Made by a program: the position numbers and the translations under genes | Assembly: GCA_032622095.1 (NCBI GenBank) | Contig: CP136069.1 | Span: 64,565,319 to 64,629,318 of the forward strand | Source of the DNA: Siphonodentalium dalli | Taxonomy: Eukaryota > Mollusca > Scaphopoda > Gadilida > Siphonodentaliidae | DNA: 64,000 bases | Direction of reading: 5' to 3' | In this document: positions 1 through 11,015 of the stretch, one piece after another | How the letters are laid out: the number at the start of each line of letters is the position of its first letter | Position numbering within the stretch: position 1 is the stretch's first letter | The notes under the pieces: model-generated | The model's database searches: none | Seen by the model: the letters and a program-made list of their open reading frames with translations, nothing else | What the model was told of the DNA's origin: nothing

Positions 1-589
1 TATCTGACACAAAAAGGCACATCGCTTCTACCGTGTCGAATTTGTTTCGATTTTACCAAATCAGAATTGATGCCAATCAGCGAGCACATCAACCTTATGT
101 CGGATTTCCTAAACCCAAAGAGGTGATAGGCCTGTGAAGCCGAAATCGCATTGAAATCAAACTGCGGACTGGAAGGGTCTTGAAGTGGTTGATGTGAAGT
201 CCAAATTAAGGAACCCCCTTTCCCCATCTGGATTACGTCTATCAGATCATCCATGATAATAACGAACTGAATTTCCACCGCATATGACCTGAAATTTATT
301 ACCTGTATTGCCACAATATATCCCGGGTCGTATACCGGGTCGTAGGTTGTGACTGGTCGAATTATTTACAATAAGCAGGTCATGATTATCGCATTGTTGC
401 AAATGAGACGATAAGTGAAGTATTAAGGGACTGTATACCAAACACACGCTTTTGGGTTCTAAAAGTGGTACGAAATAATGATGGTACGTGTTCGTCAAAA
501 CTCTTATGCGTAGTCGTTTTGCGAAAGGACTTTCTGGCCCTTACGACTACGAATAGCTATCCGTATTCGTAATCGTAAACCAGAGGATG
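1..589. repeat. Long direct repeat, copy 1 (runs off left edge)
   Basis: The first ~590 bases recur from 1224 to 1830 with few changes; base 1 aligns with base 1224. Copy 2 has about 11 extra bases near 1410 (a short local duplication), and copy 1 has a few small differences. The window starts inside this copy, so its true left end is unknown. Short open frames here are conserved only because the DNA is duplicated, and none resembles a known protein. Confidence 0.85.
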
Positions 590-650
590 CGAAAGGTCCC
601 TATTAGAGACCTTTCGCAAAACTCACGTTTACGATTACGGATACGGATAG
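557..650. repeat. Imperfect hairpin at end of repeat copy 1
   Basis: The arm at 557-580 (containing CGTAATCGTAAAC) is the near-exact reverse complement of 627-650. An inner pair, GCGAAAGGTC and GACCTTTCGC, flanks a short AT-rich loop around 600. The second repeat copy diverges right after its GCGAAAGGTCC at ~1832, so the second half of the hairpin is missing there. It could be a small foldback element or a palindrome-associated breakpoint. Confidence 0.7.
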
Positions 651-1223
651 GGTACTACGTCACCAACATTTGTGTACTTTCTAATCGTTGTCGTATTTTA
701 CTATCCGTGATAACGGTTACGATTTCATGTTTTTTAATAATCTCAAATAACACCTGAAATTTATTTTATGCAATATATTACTTTACTCCGTTCGACACTG
801 TATTATGTATATTATGTAAACCATCCAGTTGTATTGAGCTACGATGTCGGTGTGCTGTTTAGATTGGCAATCACTGTACTCGTCGTCGTGAATCACGAGC
901 TTCCCGCGAAATAAGATCGCTATTCACAAGGGATAGTCATCGACATCACCAGAGCTCAGCAGTCTCTGTTAGGGTTGTTCTTTGCATTTATTTTAAATTT
1001 AAAAAACACAACTCGCACAAATTCGGCATTTAAAGGTACTCAATCCGATTAGATGTCCCCATATCATCAGATTCCAACAACAACAATTTTTTTTTGAAAT
1101 ACCGCTTCTGTTATCAGAATCGAGTAATTGCCCAAAATTAATGTTATATAACCAGAGTCAACTATAGTATAAAATTGTTAATTATCAATATTTTGTTCAA
1201 CGAAATTTTGCCGGTTTGTCAAA
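651..1223. other. No recognised feature
   Basis: AT-rich spacer between the two direct-repeat copies. No coding potential, RNA gene or element ends were recognised. Confidence 0.5.
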
Positions 1224-1830
1224 TATCTGACACAAAAAAGCACATCGCTTCTACCGTGTCGAATTTGTTTCGATTTTACCAAATCAGAATTGATGCCAAT
1301 CAGCGAGCACATCAACCTTGTGTCGGATTTCCTAAACCCAAAGAGGTGATAGGCCTGTGAAGCCGAAATCGCATTGAAATCAAACTGCGGACTGGAAGGG
1401 TCTTGAAGTGGTGAAGTTGTGGTTGATGTGAGGTCCAAAGTAAGGAACCCCTTTTCCCCATCTGGATTACGTCTATCAGATCATCCATGATAACAACGAA
1501 CTGAATTTCCACCGCATATATGACCTGAATTTATACCTGTATTGCCACAATATATCCCGGGTCGTATACCGGGTCGTAGGTTGTGACTGGTCGAATTATT
1601 GACAATATACAGGTCATGATTGTCGCATTGTTGCAAATGAGACGATAAGTGAAGTATTAAGGGACTGTATACCAAACACACGCTTTGGGTTCTAAAAGTG
1701 GTACGAAATAATGATGGTACGTGTTCGTCAAAACTCTTATGCGTAGTCGTTTTGCGAAAGGACTTTCTGGCCCTTACGACTACGAATAGCTATCCGTATT
1801 CGTAATCGTAAACGTGAGGATGCGAAAGGT
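1224..1830. repeat. Long direct repeat, copy 2
   Basis: Second copy of the block at 1-589, in the same orientation and offset by about 1,223 bases. Similarity stops near 1832, exactly where copy 1 enters its hairpin. Confidence 0.85.
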
Positions 1831-2639
1831 CCATTGCTGTTTGAATGGTAGTATGGTATGCACGGGTTCAACAAGTCACATGTCAAATAATACTATTATT
1901 AATGCATGCTGTAAATAAATAAACTTTATATTTTGTTACTTATGCACAATGAATTATCAAACGGTAGCCCACAGCCCGGTGTGTGCGTGACCTAAGTTTG
2001 TATGTGACTTATTTATAGTAAGTGAGGTTGAGATTAAACATATTATAGAATTTAAAACAATCATTTCCGACCTTTCTTCGGTGTGGAACAAACACTTTCG
2101 ATGTTGGTATATTTCTGACATGGTGAAATAAAGAGCTTTTTCATTTTTATTTATGTATAATTTTATTCAAAGTATACATAAAGCATGTAGATCGGTATGT
2201 CGCGTACTTACTGACATATTTAGTCCTCCTTCATAATTACGTATTGATAAATTTGGACGATCAAACGAGGCATGGCCATTAAATCTTAATCCCGATCAAC
2301 GGCATGCTGACTGTGTCCAAAGGTAACATGGACGACTCGCATAAAGCACATGCATGCCACTTTAGGCGTAGGACAGAACGAAACTAATTTGGAATACTCA
2401 CATCGCTTTATTCTATAGTAACACACTAGTACAATCACGATGACTTTCAGGATTATAACAAGTATGATTGCAATCCACCATGCCCTGCAAAACCAAAGAT
2501 ATAATTTGTACACATTTTGAGTTACATGTATATATGAGGTATTGTGAGATAATCTTCGTTCACATGGACGCAGCAAGAAGGTCTTCGCTTGGGTGTCGCA
2601 CTTCCAATTTTGGCAAAATATCTGACTGAATTTATTTTC
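1831..2639. other. No recognised feature
   Basis: AT-rich sequence with only short open frames (under 100 codons) that match no family I recognise. It could be intergenic, intronic or decayed repeat. Confidence 0.5.
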
Positions 2640-2887
2640 ATTTCATCTAGGGCTGCAGCCATACATTTGGTCACGACACGATACGAACCACGATACATGA
2701 TCAACGATACGATACGAATCACGTTACACGATCAACGATACGACACATATCACGATACACTACATTAGTGTTTCCATATTAATACCGCCTGAATTATCAG
2801 AAACAACAAGTTTATAACTGGAGATAGAGTTCATTTAAAACTAATATGGAGTTTAATTGGCTAGATGATTCAAATATACATAGTATA

Positions 2888-4176
2888 GCGGGGGGGGGGG
2901 GGGGGGGGTCAGAACAAAATTACGGATACAAGGTGGAAATTTTGTGTTTTTCAGTTTTGGGGACCCACCACCCCGGGAGCGTAAGTTTTTTTCACCCAGG
3001 TCTGTGATACCCACGCGGGACCGTAATTTTTTCCACCCAGATCTGGGACACCCACCCCCAAAATTGATGAAAATCTTGTAAATTCTACTAAATAATGTGT
3101 TGTTGGCAGGGTAAGGGTCTCTCATTGTGTCTGCACCGGAACCGAGAGAACGCTGATCAAGTACACCCACAAATAAACAAACAAAGCACATGGCTGAAAA
3201 ATATGCCAACAAAACCAGTGACAAAACCTTTTAAAAACCCAAATATTTATGGTTATAAAGGTAAAATACCCACTTTAACAGGATAGTTGTATCCCTTATT
3301 AGCAATAGGTTAAAATATGTGCATGTGTAAAGTAAAAACACCATCGATTTGATTAAATAAACACAGTTCCAGTCCTCTCCATGTGGGAAATCACTGGTGA
3401 GCAATGAGGAGCTCCCCTTAAGATCATTCTAGGCTATTGGCGAGCAGCTCTCCTACAAAATGTCGAGGCGAGTAGTATCCCAGCAGGAGATGCCGAAGGG
3501 GGGAGTACGGTAGGGGGTCAGGGGGACTACCCCGGAAATGTTTTAAAATTAGATGCTCTGAGTTTGAATCTGGAGCCTTTTAATGCTCCAATCAGTGAAC
3601 AACGCGTTATTTTTGCGCAAATCACCAGTTCGTAAACAAGGTGTAAAAAAAATGGTCGAAACACAATAAAAAGAAAACCTTCGTGTTTTGAGTGAATTCC
3701 GGAATTACCTCATTCGTGGTCACAGTGAGATACTGGAATCATCACTCGTGGCATAAAGACCACTCGTGATGATTCCAGTATCTCACTGTGACCACGAATG
3801 CGATACTTCCGGTATTCACTCAAAATACGCAGGTATCCTCTATGGATAATAAGTTAAAAAAGCCATGATAAACTATGAGAAAAGAAGAGAATGGATTTGT
3901 TTTCATTGCAATTTTTTTCCTCCACCAAAACCGGACCCACCCCATGGTTTCAACTGTTAAAGGGAGAAATTGTGGACAAAAAATAAGATATAGAGCCCCC
4001 CTAACTTGTGTAAGGCTATAGCATGCACTACTATATGAATCTTGTTTCCATTCATTTTGAAGCTGTAATTTGTCTTAGAAATGATTTTTGAAAAAAATTG
4101 CATAACATCAGAAAAAATCTGCATTCCGGGCTCGGGGACACCCATCCACCCGGTCCTTTTCCGACCCCCCCCCCTG
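2888..4176. mobile_element. Element with G-run termini nested in the hAT-like repeat
   Basis: The insert is bounded by AGTATA at 2882-2887 and again at 4177-4182, a probable 6-bp target duplication. Its ends are mirror-like: a run of 19 G (2890-2908) followed by TCAGAACAAA on the left, and on the right the complement of a 10-base G run followed by TCGGAAAAGG. The compact relative at 41339 reads through this point without the insert. The inside is non-coding and contains a second foldback (3686-3825). Superfamily unknown. Confidence 0.6.
3686..3825. repeat. 140-bp near-perfect foldback hairpin
   Basis: The left arm 3686-3751 and right arm 3760-3825 are reverse complements with only a few mismatches. 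The outer ends are TTTTGAGTGAAT and ATTCACTCAAAA, and the loop is about 8 bases. This is typical of a MITE-like foldback. It is nested two levels deep, inside the G-run element that itself sits inside the hAT-like element. Confidence 0.85.
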
Positions 4177-4347
4177 AGTATACATGTAAACTTGAGAGAT
4201 AATTGCTTTTTATACAATAGCCCATCTTCAGATATGAATAGATGTCCTGTATCGCGATACAATCTACTCGATACGATATGCATATCGTTTGAAAACGTAT
4301 TGCGATACATTGAATTCACATTGAATCGTTGCAGCCCTAATTTCAGC

Positions 4348-5144
4348 ATAACTTTGAAATTATTCAACTGATACGTGTAGGTGTATCTCAAATTTTCCAA
4401 CTGTGGGAATGACATGTTCAACTCATTTCCTGTCTTAAACTTCCAACTATTACTCTCCTAAATTACTATTTCTTTGACTTCGAGTGTAAAACATATTGGA
4501 TTCTAGTCGTGGAAACCACCCCTGAATGCTAAGAGTGATCAGATATTGAGTTTGAAATTTATTTTTCACCACCTGGAACATTTGGCGGCCTAGAAAATAT
4601 TCGACGAGCCGACCGATATGCTCTCGGTAACAAATTGCGTTGAGCAAAATGTTGATATATAACATGTTTTGGGAAATTTTGTACTATAGTTCAGGGCCTA
4701 GAACAGGGCGTGGAACCTACGTCATAAAACAATGTTTTTTGTTGAAAAATGGCGGATGTTCGAAACGACTCGAAGTGAGTATTTCTCGTTTTGGCAAACT
4801 ATGTGCATAAACCAATAAAAAATCATTGCTTATGAGCCGTAAAACATTGTTTGCTAGCTCACAGTCAACTCCACCGAGATATATATGTAACTATGGTCAA
4901 GATTATCGCGTTAAGGTGGTTTCCGTCACCAATTTTCGAGGCATGTTTCATAGTTTTGAAATGGTAACGCCTACATGGGCTTTTAAAACTGGAATTTTAA
5001 CGAAACTGGTTACGCCTACATACAATCAACATGTGATTCCAGAATCGGCAATTTCGCTGAATACTTGCTTTCACCTGCCGAATATCGCAATTAGTTTTAT
5101 ACTAAAAGAGGTACGTTTGTCGGTACCCGTTTCAAGGTGAAGAT
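4348..5144. other. No recognised feature
   Basis: No coding, RNA or clear repeat signal. The longest open frame here (104 codons, plus strand, 4826-5140) has no recognisable motif. Confidence 0.45.
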
Positions 5145-5300
5145 CACCTCAGGCGGAAAAACTCTTTTTACCCGATTTGGCCTTGAATTGATCATTTTCA
5201 AGGTCAAGGTCAGGTCGGGGTAACAATTTAACCCGTCCATGACACTTCCTGTGGGTAGCAAGTTTGAGCTCAATCAGTTCGAGTCTACAAAGGACACGCG

Positions 5301-5311
<11 letters not shown>
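5145..5311 (+). repeat. Module D/B fragment
   Basis: Contains the block 'GGTACCCGTTTCAAGGTGAAG' (also at ~7570, and complemented at ~57700), then a GGTCAAGGTCAGGTC segment of family B, and a tail ending in a CA-rich run. It is a rearranged piece of the modular repeat superfamily that dominates the window. Confidence 0.6.

Positions 5312-5343
<32 letters not shown>
5312..5343. repeat. (TA)n microsatellite
   Basis: An uninterrupted TA run at the junction of two oppositely oriented modular repeats. The same position is TA-rich in other copies. Confidence 0.9.
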
Positions 5344-5345
<2 letters not shown>

Positions 5346-6133
5346 ATTATATATTTTGGAAGATCTGTCTGTGTGTCTGTGTGTCGTGTGTTCGCGATGA
5401 ACTCGAAAACGGCCCAGCCGATTTCGATGAAACTTGGTATGTGGGGGTATTTTCGGCCAGGGGGTGGCATGGGCCTATTAATTTTCAGATCCGAGGTCAA
5501 CTTTTCACGTGCCGAGGTCAAATCTGTTTTTACGCTGTGTTACGGGACTTTCATTTGAGTTCGGTGCTTACAAATCGATTCGAAACAGCGCGAATAATAA
5601 TATGCCAGTCATAATAATGACACTGTGAGAATCTTTCGTGTTTCCTCTTTCCAACGATATATAATGCGTATGTATCCGTTTTAGTTATCTGCCTCAATTA
5701 TCAAGAAGAAGTGGTACTATCTCCCATCAGGATAAAAACAATGCGTAACTTCTATGACGTCGTTAGAGGTCATAACGTTAGATCACGTTAACGCTTAACC
5801 GGCCGATGCATTTGACTGTTTCAGACGTCTTGGCGATATCTCGGGCACCGATGGTAATTTATCTTTACGTTGAAACTTGATAATTAATGAGCGTGTGTAT
5901 ATGAGGCGCGTTTATATACTTGAGTGGAAATCAAATCGGGTTAAACTGGCGGATTTTTACGGACGATATTTGATGCATAGGGTATCTCGGTATCCGCTGG
6001 GCCGATTTCCCGGTATCCGCTGGGCCGATTTCCACCATTTTTCGGGTGTTGGTGTTGGACCCCACCTGGCCTTGACATTCAAAATGGTCAATTCAAGGTC
6101 AAAGCCCGGACGAAGTCGGGTCACCTTCTAGTC
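5344..6133 (-). repeat. Family B modular repeat, minus orientation, interrupted
   Basis: Read on the minus strand, the head (ACTAG, then a CCCGACTTCGTCCGGGC-type hairpin) is at 6108-6133. The tail (TCATCGAAATCGGCT..., TTCGAGTTCATCGCGAAC, AC/AGAC-rich run, TCTTCCAAAATATATA) is at 5344-5470. The stretch between about 5540 and 6040 does not match family B monomers and is probably unrelated inserted or retained sequence. Non-coding. Confidence 0.7.
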
Positions 6134-6906
6134 TAATATATATTTTGGGACTTCTGTTTGTCTGTCTGTTTGTCTGTTTGTCTGTTAGCTATGGCCGGGA
6201 AAACTGCCCGACGGATTTTGACGAAATTTGATACCTAGGGGTAATTTTTTCCAGGGATGGTTTTGGACGGGTCAATTCGTCACCCCGACCTGACCTTGAC
6301 CTTCAAAATGGTCAATTCAAGGTCAAATCGGGTAAAACGGGACGGATTTCGACAAAATTTGATACCTAGAGTTACTTTTGGACGGGCAGTCTTTTGGATG
6401 GATCAAATCGTTAACCCGACCTGACCTTGACCTTCAAAAAGGTCAATTCAAGGTCAAATCGGATAAAACGGACGGATTTCGACGAAATTTGATAGCTAGA
6501 GTTACTTTTGGACAGGCAGTCTTTTGGATGCGTCAAATCGTTACCCCGACCTGACTTTGACCTTCAAAAAGATCAATTCAATGTCAAATCAGGTAAAACG
6601 GACAGATTTCGACGAAATTTGATACCTAGGGTTACCTTTGTCCACGGAGTGTTTTGGACGGGTCAAATCGTGACCCCGACGTGACATTGATCTTCAAAAT
6701 GGTCAATTCAAGGTCAAATCGGTTAAAACCGGATGTATTTCGAAGGGTTCTTTTGTTGGGTACTTTTGTCCGGGGAGTGTTTTGGACAGTTCAAATCGTG
6801 ACCAAGACCTGACCTTGACCTTCAAAATGGTCAATTCAAGGTCAAATCGCGCAATTCGCCGAAAAGCAGAGGGGAAACAGCCCGGACGAAGTCCACCAGC
6901 TAGTCT
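6134..6906 (-). repeat. Family B repeat with 130-bp tandem monomers
   Basis: The block GACGAAATTTGATACCTAG recurs at 6220, 6351, 6481 and 6611, a regular 130-131-bp period. Each monomer carries TCAAGGTCA-type sequence on both strands. On the minus strand the unit reads head (6880-6906) to tail (6134-6200), with an AGAC/AAAC-rich run just before the terminal AAAATATATATTAGA. It abuts the next unit without a gap. Confidence 0.85.
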
Positions 6907-7528
6907 ATTATATCTTTTGGAAGATCTGTCTGTGTGTGTATGTGTGTGTGTGTGTGTGGGAGGGTGTGTGTGTGTGTTCGCGATGAACTCGAAAACCGCA
7001 TAGCCGATTTTGATGAAAATTGGTATGTGGGGGTATTTTCGGCCGAGGGGTGGCACGGGCCTATTTATTTGTCCGTGCGACATAACCTTGACCTTGAAAT
7101 CGGGTCATTTCAAGGTCAAACGCTCGAATATCACGGGATTTCGATGAAACTTGGTATGTGGGGGTACTTTCGTATGGGGAGTCTCATAAGCATATTCATT
7201 TGCCCGTGCGACGTGACCTTGAAATCGGGTCAATTCAAGGTCAAATCGCAAATTTTGATGGGATTTCGACGAAATTTTATACATAGGGTTACTTTTGTCC
7301 ACTGGGTGTTTTGGGCGGGTCAAATCGTGACCCCAACCTGACCTTGACCTTCAAAATGATCAATCCAAGGTCAAATCGGGTAAAACGGATGGATTTCGAC
7401 GGGCACGTTTGTCGGGTACTTTTGTCCGGGCAGTGTTTTGGACTGGTCAAATCGTGACCCCACTTCACTTTGACCTTCAAAATGGACAATTCAAGGTCAA
7501 AGCCCCGTCGAAGTCGGGTCACCTTCTA

Positions 7529-7530
<2 letters not shown>
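6907..7530 (-). repeat. Family B modular repeat, minus orientation
   Basis: Tail at 6907-7060 with an expanded TG/CA microsatellite near 6935-6980, body of about 130-bp monomers, and head complement ending GGTCACCTTCTAG at 7510-7530. It directly follows the preceding unit head to tail. Confidence 0.85.

Positions 7531-7562
<32 letters not shown>
7530..7562. repeat. (TA)n microsatellite
   Basis: A TA run separating a minus-strand B unit from a plus-strand D module. Confidence 0.9.
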
Positions 7563-7564
<2 letters not shown>

Positions 7565-7983
7565 TTTGTGGGTACCCGTTTCAAGGTGAAGTTAACCTCG
7601 GGCGGAAAAATTGACCCGATGAAAATCTCCCCCGTTCCTAGGAAGCCCTAATTACGTAAGAATCACACAACACGCTCATGTCTGGATACAGTCACGCTCA
7701 CGTGTGGACCCAGACGTAATAATCACAACACACGCATACGCTCTTTATCAACGACACTGCGGATACGAACGCTCTTTAACTATCAACGCGATTAACCCCA
7801 CAGTGCAAATGACGGTCATAATGTGACCGAGAGTGGAGAAAGGGTGCTGGGAGCTTCTCCAAAACGGCGGTAAACACTGACCGTGGTTTTTAACCTTAGA
7901 TTGGAAGTTTGAGCTCAATCGGTCCAGCCGTTTTCCCGGCCATAGCTAACAGACAGACAAACAGAAGTCCCAAAATATATATT
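7563..7983 (+). repeat. Module D repeat
   Basis: Begins near GGTACCCGTTTCAAGGTGAAG. It continues through a block with CACGCTCATGTCTGGATACAG, then a TATCAACG block, and ends with the shared tail (GGTCCAGCCGTTTTC, GACAGACAAACAG, CCCAAAATATATATTAGA). A close copy lies on the minus strand at 57347-57735, and shorter relatives are at 8700-8983, 9307-9736 and 56028-56400. Confidence 0.75.
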
Positions 7984-8237
7984 AGACTAGCTGGTGGACC
8001 CGACTTCGTCCGGGCTGTTTCCCCTCTGCTTTTCGGCGAATTGCGCGATTTGACCTTGAATTGACCATTTTGAAGGTCAAGGTCAGGTTGGAGTCACGAT
8101 ATGACCCGTCCAAAACACTCCCTGGACAAAAGTACCCGTCGAAATCCGTCCGGTTTACCCGATCTGACCTTGAATTGACCATTTTGAAGGTCAGATCGGG
8201 GTAACAATTTGACGGTTTTGACCCGTCCAAAATAAAG
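7984..8237 (+). repeat. Family B repeat, 3'-truncated
   Basis: Starts ACTAGCTGGTGGACCCGAC, then CCCCTCTGCTTTTCGG and two GACCTTGAATTGACC / GGTCAAGGTCAGG segments. It breaks off after GACCCGTCCAAAA near 8233. It begins exactly at the end of the preceding D module. Confidence 0.8.
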
Positions 8238-8699
8238 CAGCACCTTTATGATGTCATACAGATGAAGTCTCTCGGCGATGAGTCAAGAGGTACGATTTAG
8301 TGCAAGTACATTATTTACCCAAGGCGTCGAAAACGGAAACATAAGACGATCGATGGAATCAACTAATAAGTATTGTTCCCGGGCAATAAAAAATATCTTA
8401 TGACTTGCAATAAATCTCTCCTCATAGTCCACACCCTGTGGCATAACTGGGAAGTGAAGACATAATTTTAGAAGGCCTCGTAAGCGATGAATTGACGCCG
8501 AAGTGATTTCGAGTGACAACAATGACGATGTCGGAAATAATAACATATCTCGAACCCGGTGGTCGTAGAATTCGATTTTTCATGGGAAAATAGACAGACT
8601 CCACGCTTTAATTGTATTGGGCAATTATCGAAGAGACCTAAACGCATTTATTAACAATTTTTCCAGCCTTGGGACGATTCGTAGAAGCGAGTTCTATGC
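8238..8699. other. No recognised feature
   Basis: Sequence unlike the surrounding repeats. It has an open frame of 87 codons on the minus strand (8283-8546) with no recognisable motif. Confidence 0.45.
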
Positions 8700-8983
8700 A
8701 GTGGAGATATGTAACGGTCTAACAGTGTCTAAACTCTCGTTATCAACGACACTGTGTATACGAACGCTCTTTAATTATCACGTGATTAACCCATGAACTA
8801 CCCATTGCGGTGGTGGGGGGGGGGGTTGGAGAATGAGTGCTCTGACGTCCTCAGAAGCGGTGCGATGACATTCCATCTGGGATTTTACCCTTAGATAGGA
8901 AGCTTGGGCTCAATCGGTCCGACTGTTTTCGAGTCCATCGCGAACACACACACAGACAGATCTTCCAAAAATATATAATAGAT
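8700..8983 (+). repeat. Module D tail fragment
   Basis: Shares the CGACACTGYGKATACGAACG and CGTGATTAACCC blocks with 7738-7800, and the terminal block CAATCGGTCC...TTCGAGTCCATCGCGAAC...ATATATAATAGA. An 11-base G run occurs at 8815-8825. Confidence 0.7.
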
Positions 8984-9306
8984 AGCCGATGAGCCCGACG
9001 TTGTCCGGGCTATTCAAAAACCAAATTTCAAGTCGATAGCTCCACCCGTTTCCGAGATCTGGTCTGCGCATGCGCGAAGCTTGCGTCGCACGGGCTCGGC
9101 GACCCAATAAAAATCGTATCCGCGGCAAGATACATTCACATAGCAAATTTCAAGTCGATAGCTCCACCCGTTTCCGAGATCTCGTCTGCGCATGCGCTGC
9201 ACGGGCGTCGCACGGGCTCGACAATAGGACAAGGACGACCGCCTGGTCAAACTACACACACGTACCAAGTTTCGTCCCGATCGCGCATTTTGTGTTTTTC
9301 ATGAAT
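8984..9306 (+). repeat. Family A repeat, 3'-truncated
   Basis: Head GCCGATGAGCCCGACGTTGT, then monomers carrying the CTGCGCATGCGC block, then the AATACGACAACG-like end block. It is cut off before the usual microsatellite tail and passes directly into a D-type segment at ~9307. Confidence 0.8.
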
Positions 9307-9736
9307 TAATTCATGGTACCCGTCCCTCAAAGACTGACCCGATGAAAAATTCCCCTGTTCCTAGGACTTATATGACACAACAACCCATTCTGCCTTTTTA
9401 ATCGAGATAATTGCATTCCGCGTTTCGTTTTGCATCCGTATTTTACGCATGGGTAGCCGTTTAGCAGCTTCGATTGTAATAAAGAGCGTTAATCCTGAAC
9501 ACCTCCAGATATGGTCAATATAAAGATCGATGATGCCTTAACACCCGAAGTGGCGTTTGCGGTGATTTTGATGATTGGGAGTGGAGAATCGGTGCTCAGA
9601 GCTTGTCCAAAATGCGACGTCGACGATTCCCGTGGGATTTTACCTTTAGATAGGAAGTTTGGTCTCGATCGGTCAACCCGTTTTCGATTCTATAAAGGAC
9701 ATACAGACAGACAGAGGTCTTCGAAATATATATGAG
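9307..9736 (+). repeat. Module D-type segment
   Basis: Runs from CATGAATTAATTCATGGTACCCG through a GATGAAAAATTCCCC block to the tail CAACCCGTTTTCGATTCT, GACAGACAGAGGTC, ATATATGAG. The reverse complement of this arrangement is at 56028-56400. Confidence 0.7.
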
Positions 9737-9802
9737 ACTAGCAGGTGGACCCGAATTCGTCCGGGCTGTTTCCCCTCTGCTTTTCGCGAATTGCGCGATT
9801 TG
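9737..9802 (+). repeat. Family B head, split from its body by the ribozyme array
   Basis: ACTAGCAGGTGGACCCGA...CCCCTCTGCTTTTCGCGAATTGCGCGATTTG is the first ~66 bases of a B unit. The next B bases resume at 16682. The two parts together are about 645 bases, close to intact B units such as 61022-61636 (615) and 63090-63722 (633). Confidence 0.85.
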
Positions 9803-10926
9803 TGCATATTACACCACGAGTACACGCTCGGGTCACAAACTAACAATGGTACATTATAGCTAATGATACACGCTAAATATACAGCTATATTATCACTATA
9901 GCTATACACATTAATATCCCAAATTAATGGGTGCACCTAGATGTGTAGATGATCGATGATGTCTGGACAATACTCATGAATTAATTCTCATCCATAAGCG
10001 ATGCATGTTCTATATAGAAACCACTGTTATCTATAGAATGATAAATTCGTAATTGGTATCATGTTCTGGCATGCCAGCAAGAACCTATGGCCCACTAGTT
10101 CATTTGGACAATCCAATTTGATTCTATGCTCTATCTTGACTGGATTTGCACACATGCTGGGCCTACTGGCATTTACCATTATTTCAACCCATATCTTTGG
10201 GATGAGTGGTGGATGTTACGCTCTTTCGATAACATGGAATTAACATACAGATGGCATATAATATGCAAATTTAAACTGAATCCGATGTATTCCACCAAGA
10301 ATATGACATATATATTGCATGTAATATGCAGACTGCATAAAATATGCAACCCGAAGAAGTCACATAACCTAAATAAATGTTTTGGCATTATTTAAACTTG
10401 GCCAAACTTCGAAATCCAAAAACCTTGGACAGAGGCTAGACTGAAAACATATGTGCCAATTAATGGTAATCAATTCATTCTTGACGCTACAGTCAGAAAT
10501 ATGTCAGACTAAGATTAATGGCGAGTCAAATAAGACATTAAAGAAGTGATTAATTTCTTATCGCAACATCAGCGGTATCAATTTCACACCACATATGTGG
10601 CATATATCGTCACGTGACCCAACCAACTTATGTTAGCTGGACTCGACTGGGCACTAAAGCCATTGGACACGCCTTAAAGCGTGATTGACGGCTGAACTGC
10701 CACGTGCTGGCTATATACTATACACATCTCAAAATATCGGAAACATGCAGTCTTCACATCGGCAACGAACGCGGAGAGGTTGAAACTACAAACTACAAAC
10801 CATCCAACAGAATGATTGCATGAAATTTGCAAATCCAACAATACCACATGACGTGGCCCAAACTATATACACATGGAATACATGTTAACAGACATATAAA
10901 ATGTCGACTTATCTAATTAAATCGCC

Positions 10927-11015
10927 TGTCCCTGATGAGTAGTCGGCGAATAAAAATAGACACGAAACACTAGCTTACAGTGACTTTCCAAATTCATAGC
11001 ATATAGTGTCGGGCA
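10927..11015 (+). ncRNA. Candidate type I hammerhead ribozyme, copy 1
   Basis: All conserved core positions are present. Stem I is TGTCC (10927-10931) with GGGCA (11011-11015), including one G-U pair. CTGATGA is at 10932-10938. Stem II is GTAGTC (10939-10944) with GACAC (10959-10963), with one bulged A and a 14-base loop. GAA is at 10964-10966. Stem III is ACACTA (10967-10972) with TAGTGT (11004-11009), which supplies the A15.1-U16.1 and C15.2-G16.2 pairs. The cleavage base is C at 11010, so the triplet is GTC and cleavage is predicted after 11010. Stem III has a long 31-base loop. A competing local hairpin (CACT/AGTG at ~10968-10982) could misfold it. Activity is predicted, not shown. Confidence 0.8.

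Larger units (their letters stand above)
2648..4339. mobile_element. Non-autonomous hAT-like element, interrupted
   Basis: The left end begins TAGGGCTGCAGCC. The right end is the reverse complement of TAGGGCTGCAACG. Flanks are ATTTCATC (2640-2647) and ATTTCAGC (4340-4347), a 7-of-8 match, as expected for the 8-bp target duplication of hAT transposons. CGATAC-rich subterminal repeats follow both ends. A shorter relative on the opposite strand at 41339-41647 shares both subterminal regions and shows that 2888-4176 is an insertion. No transposase frame is visible, so it would depend on transposase supplied elsewhere. The hAT assignment rests on target-duplication length and the GGGCTGCAACGA-type end, not on a transposase. 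Confidence 0.7.

Noticed and set aside
5285-5521. Frames with runs of Ile-Tyr or Cys-Val
   Set aside because: They are translations of (TA)n and (TG)n microsatellites.
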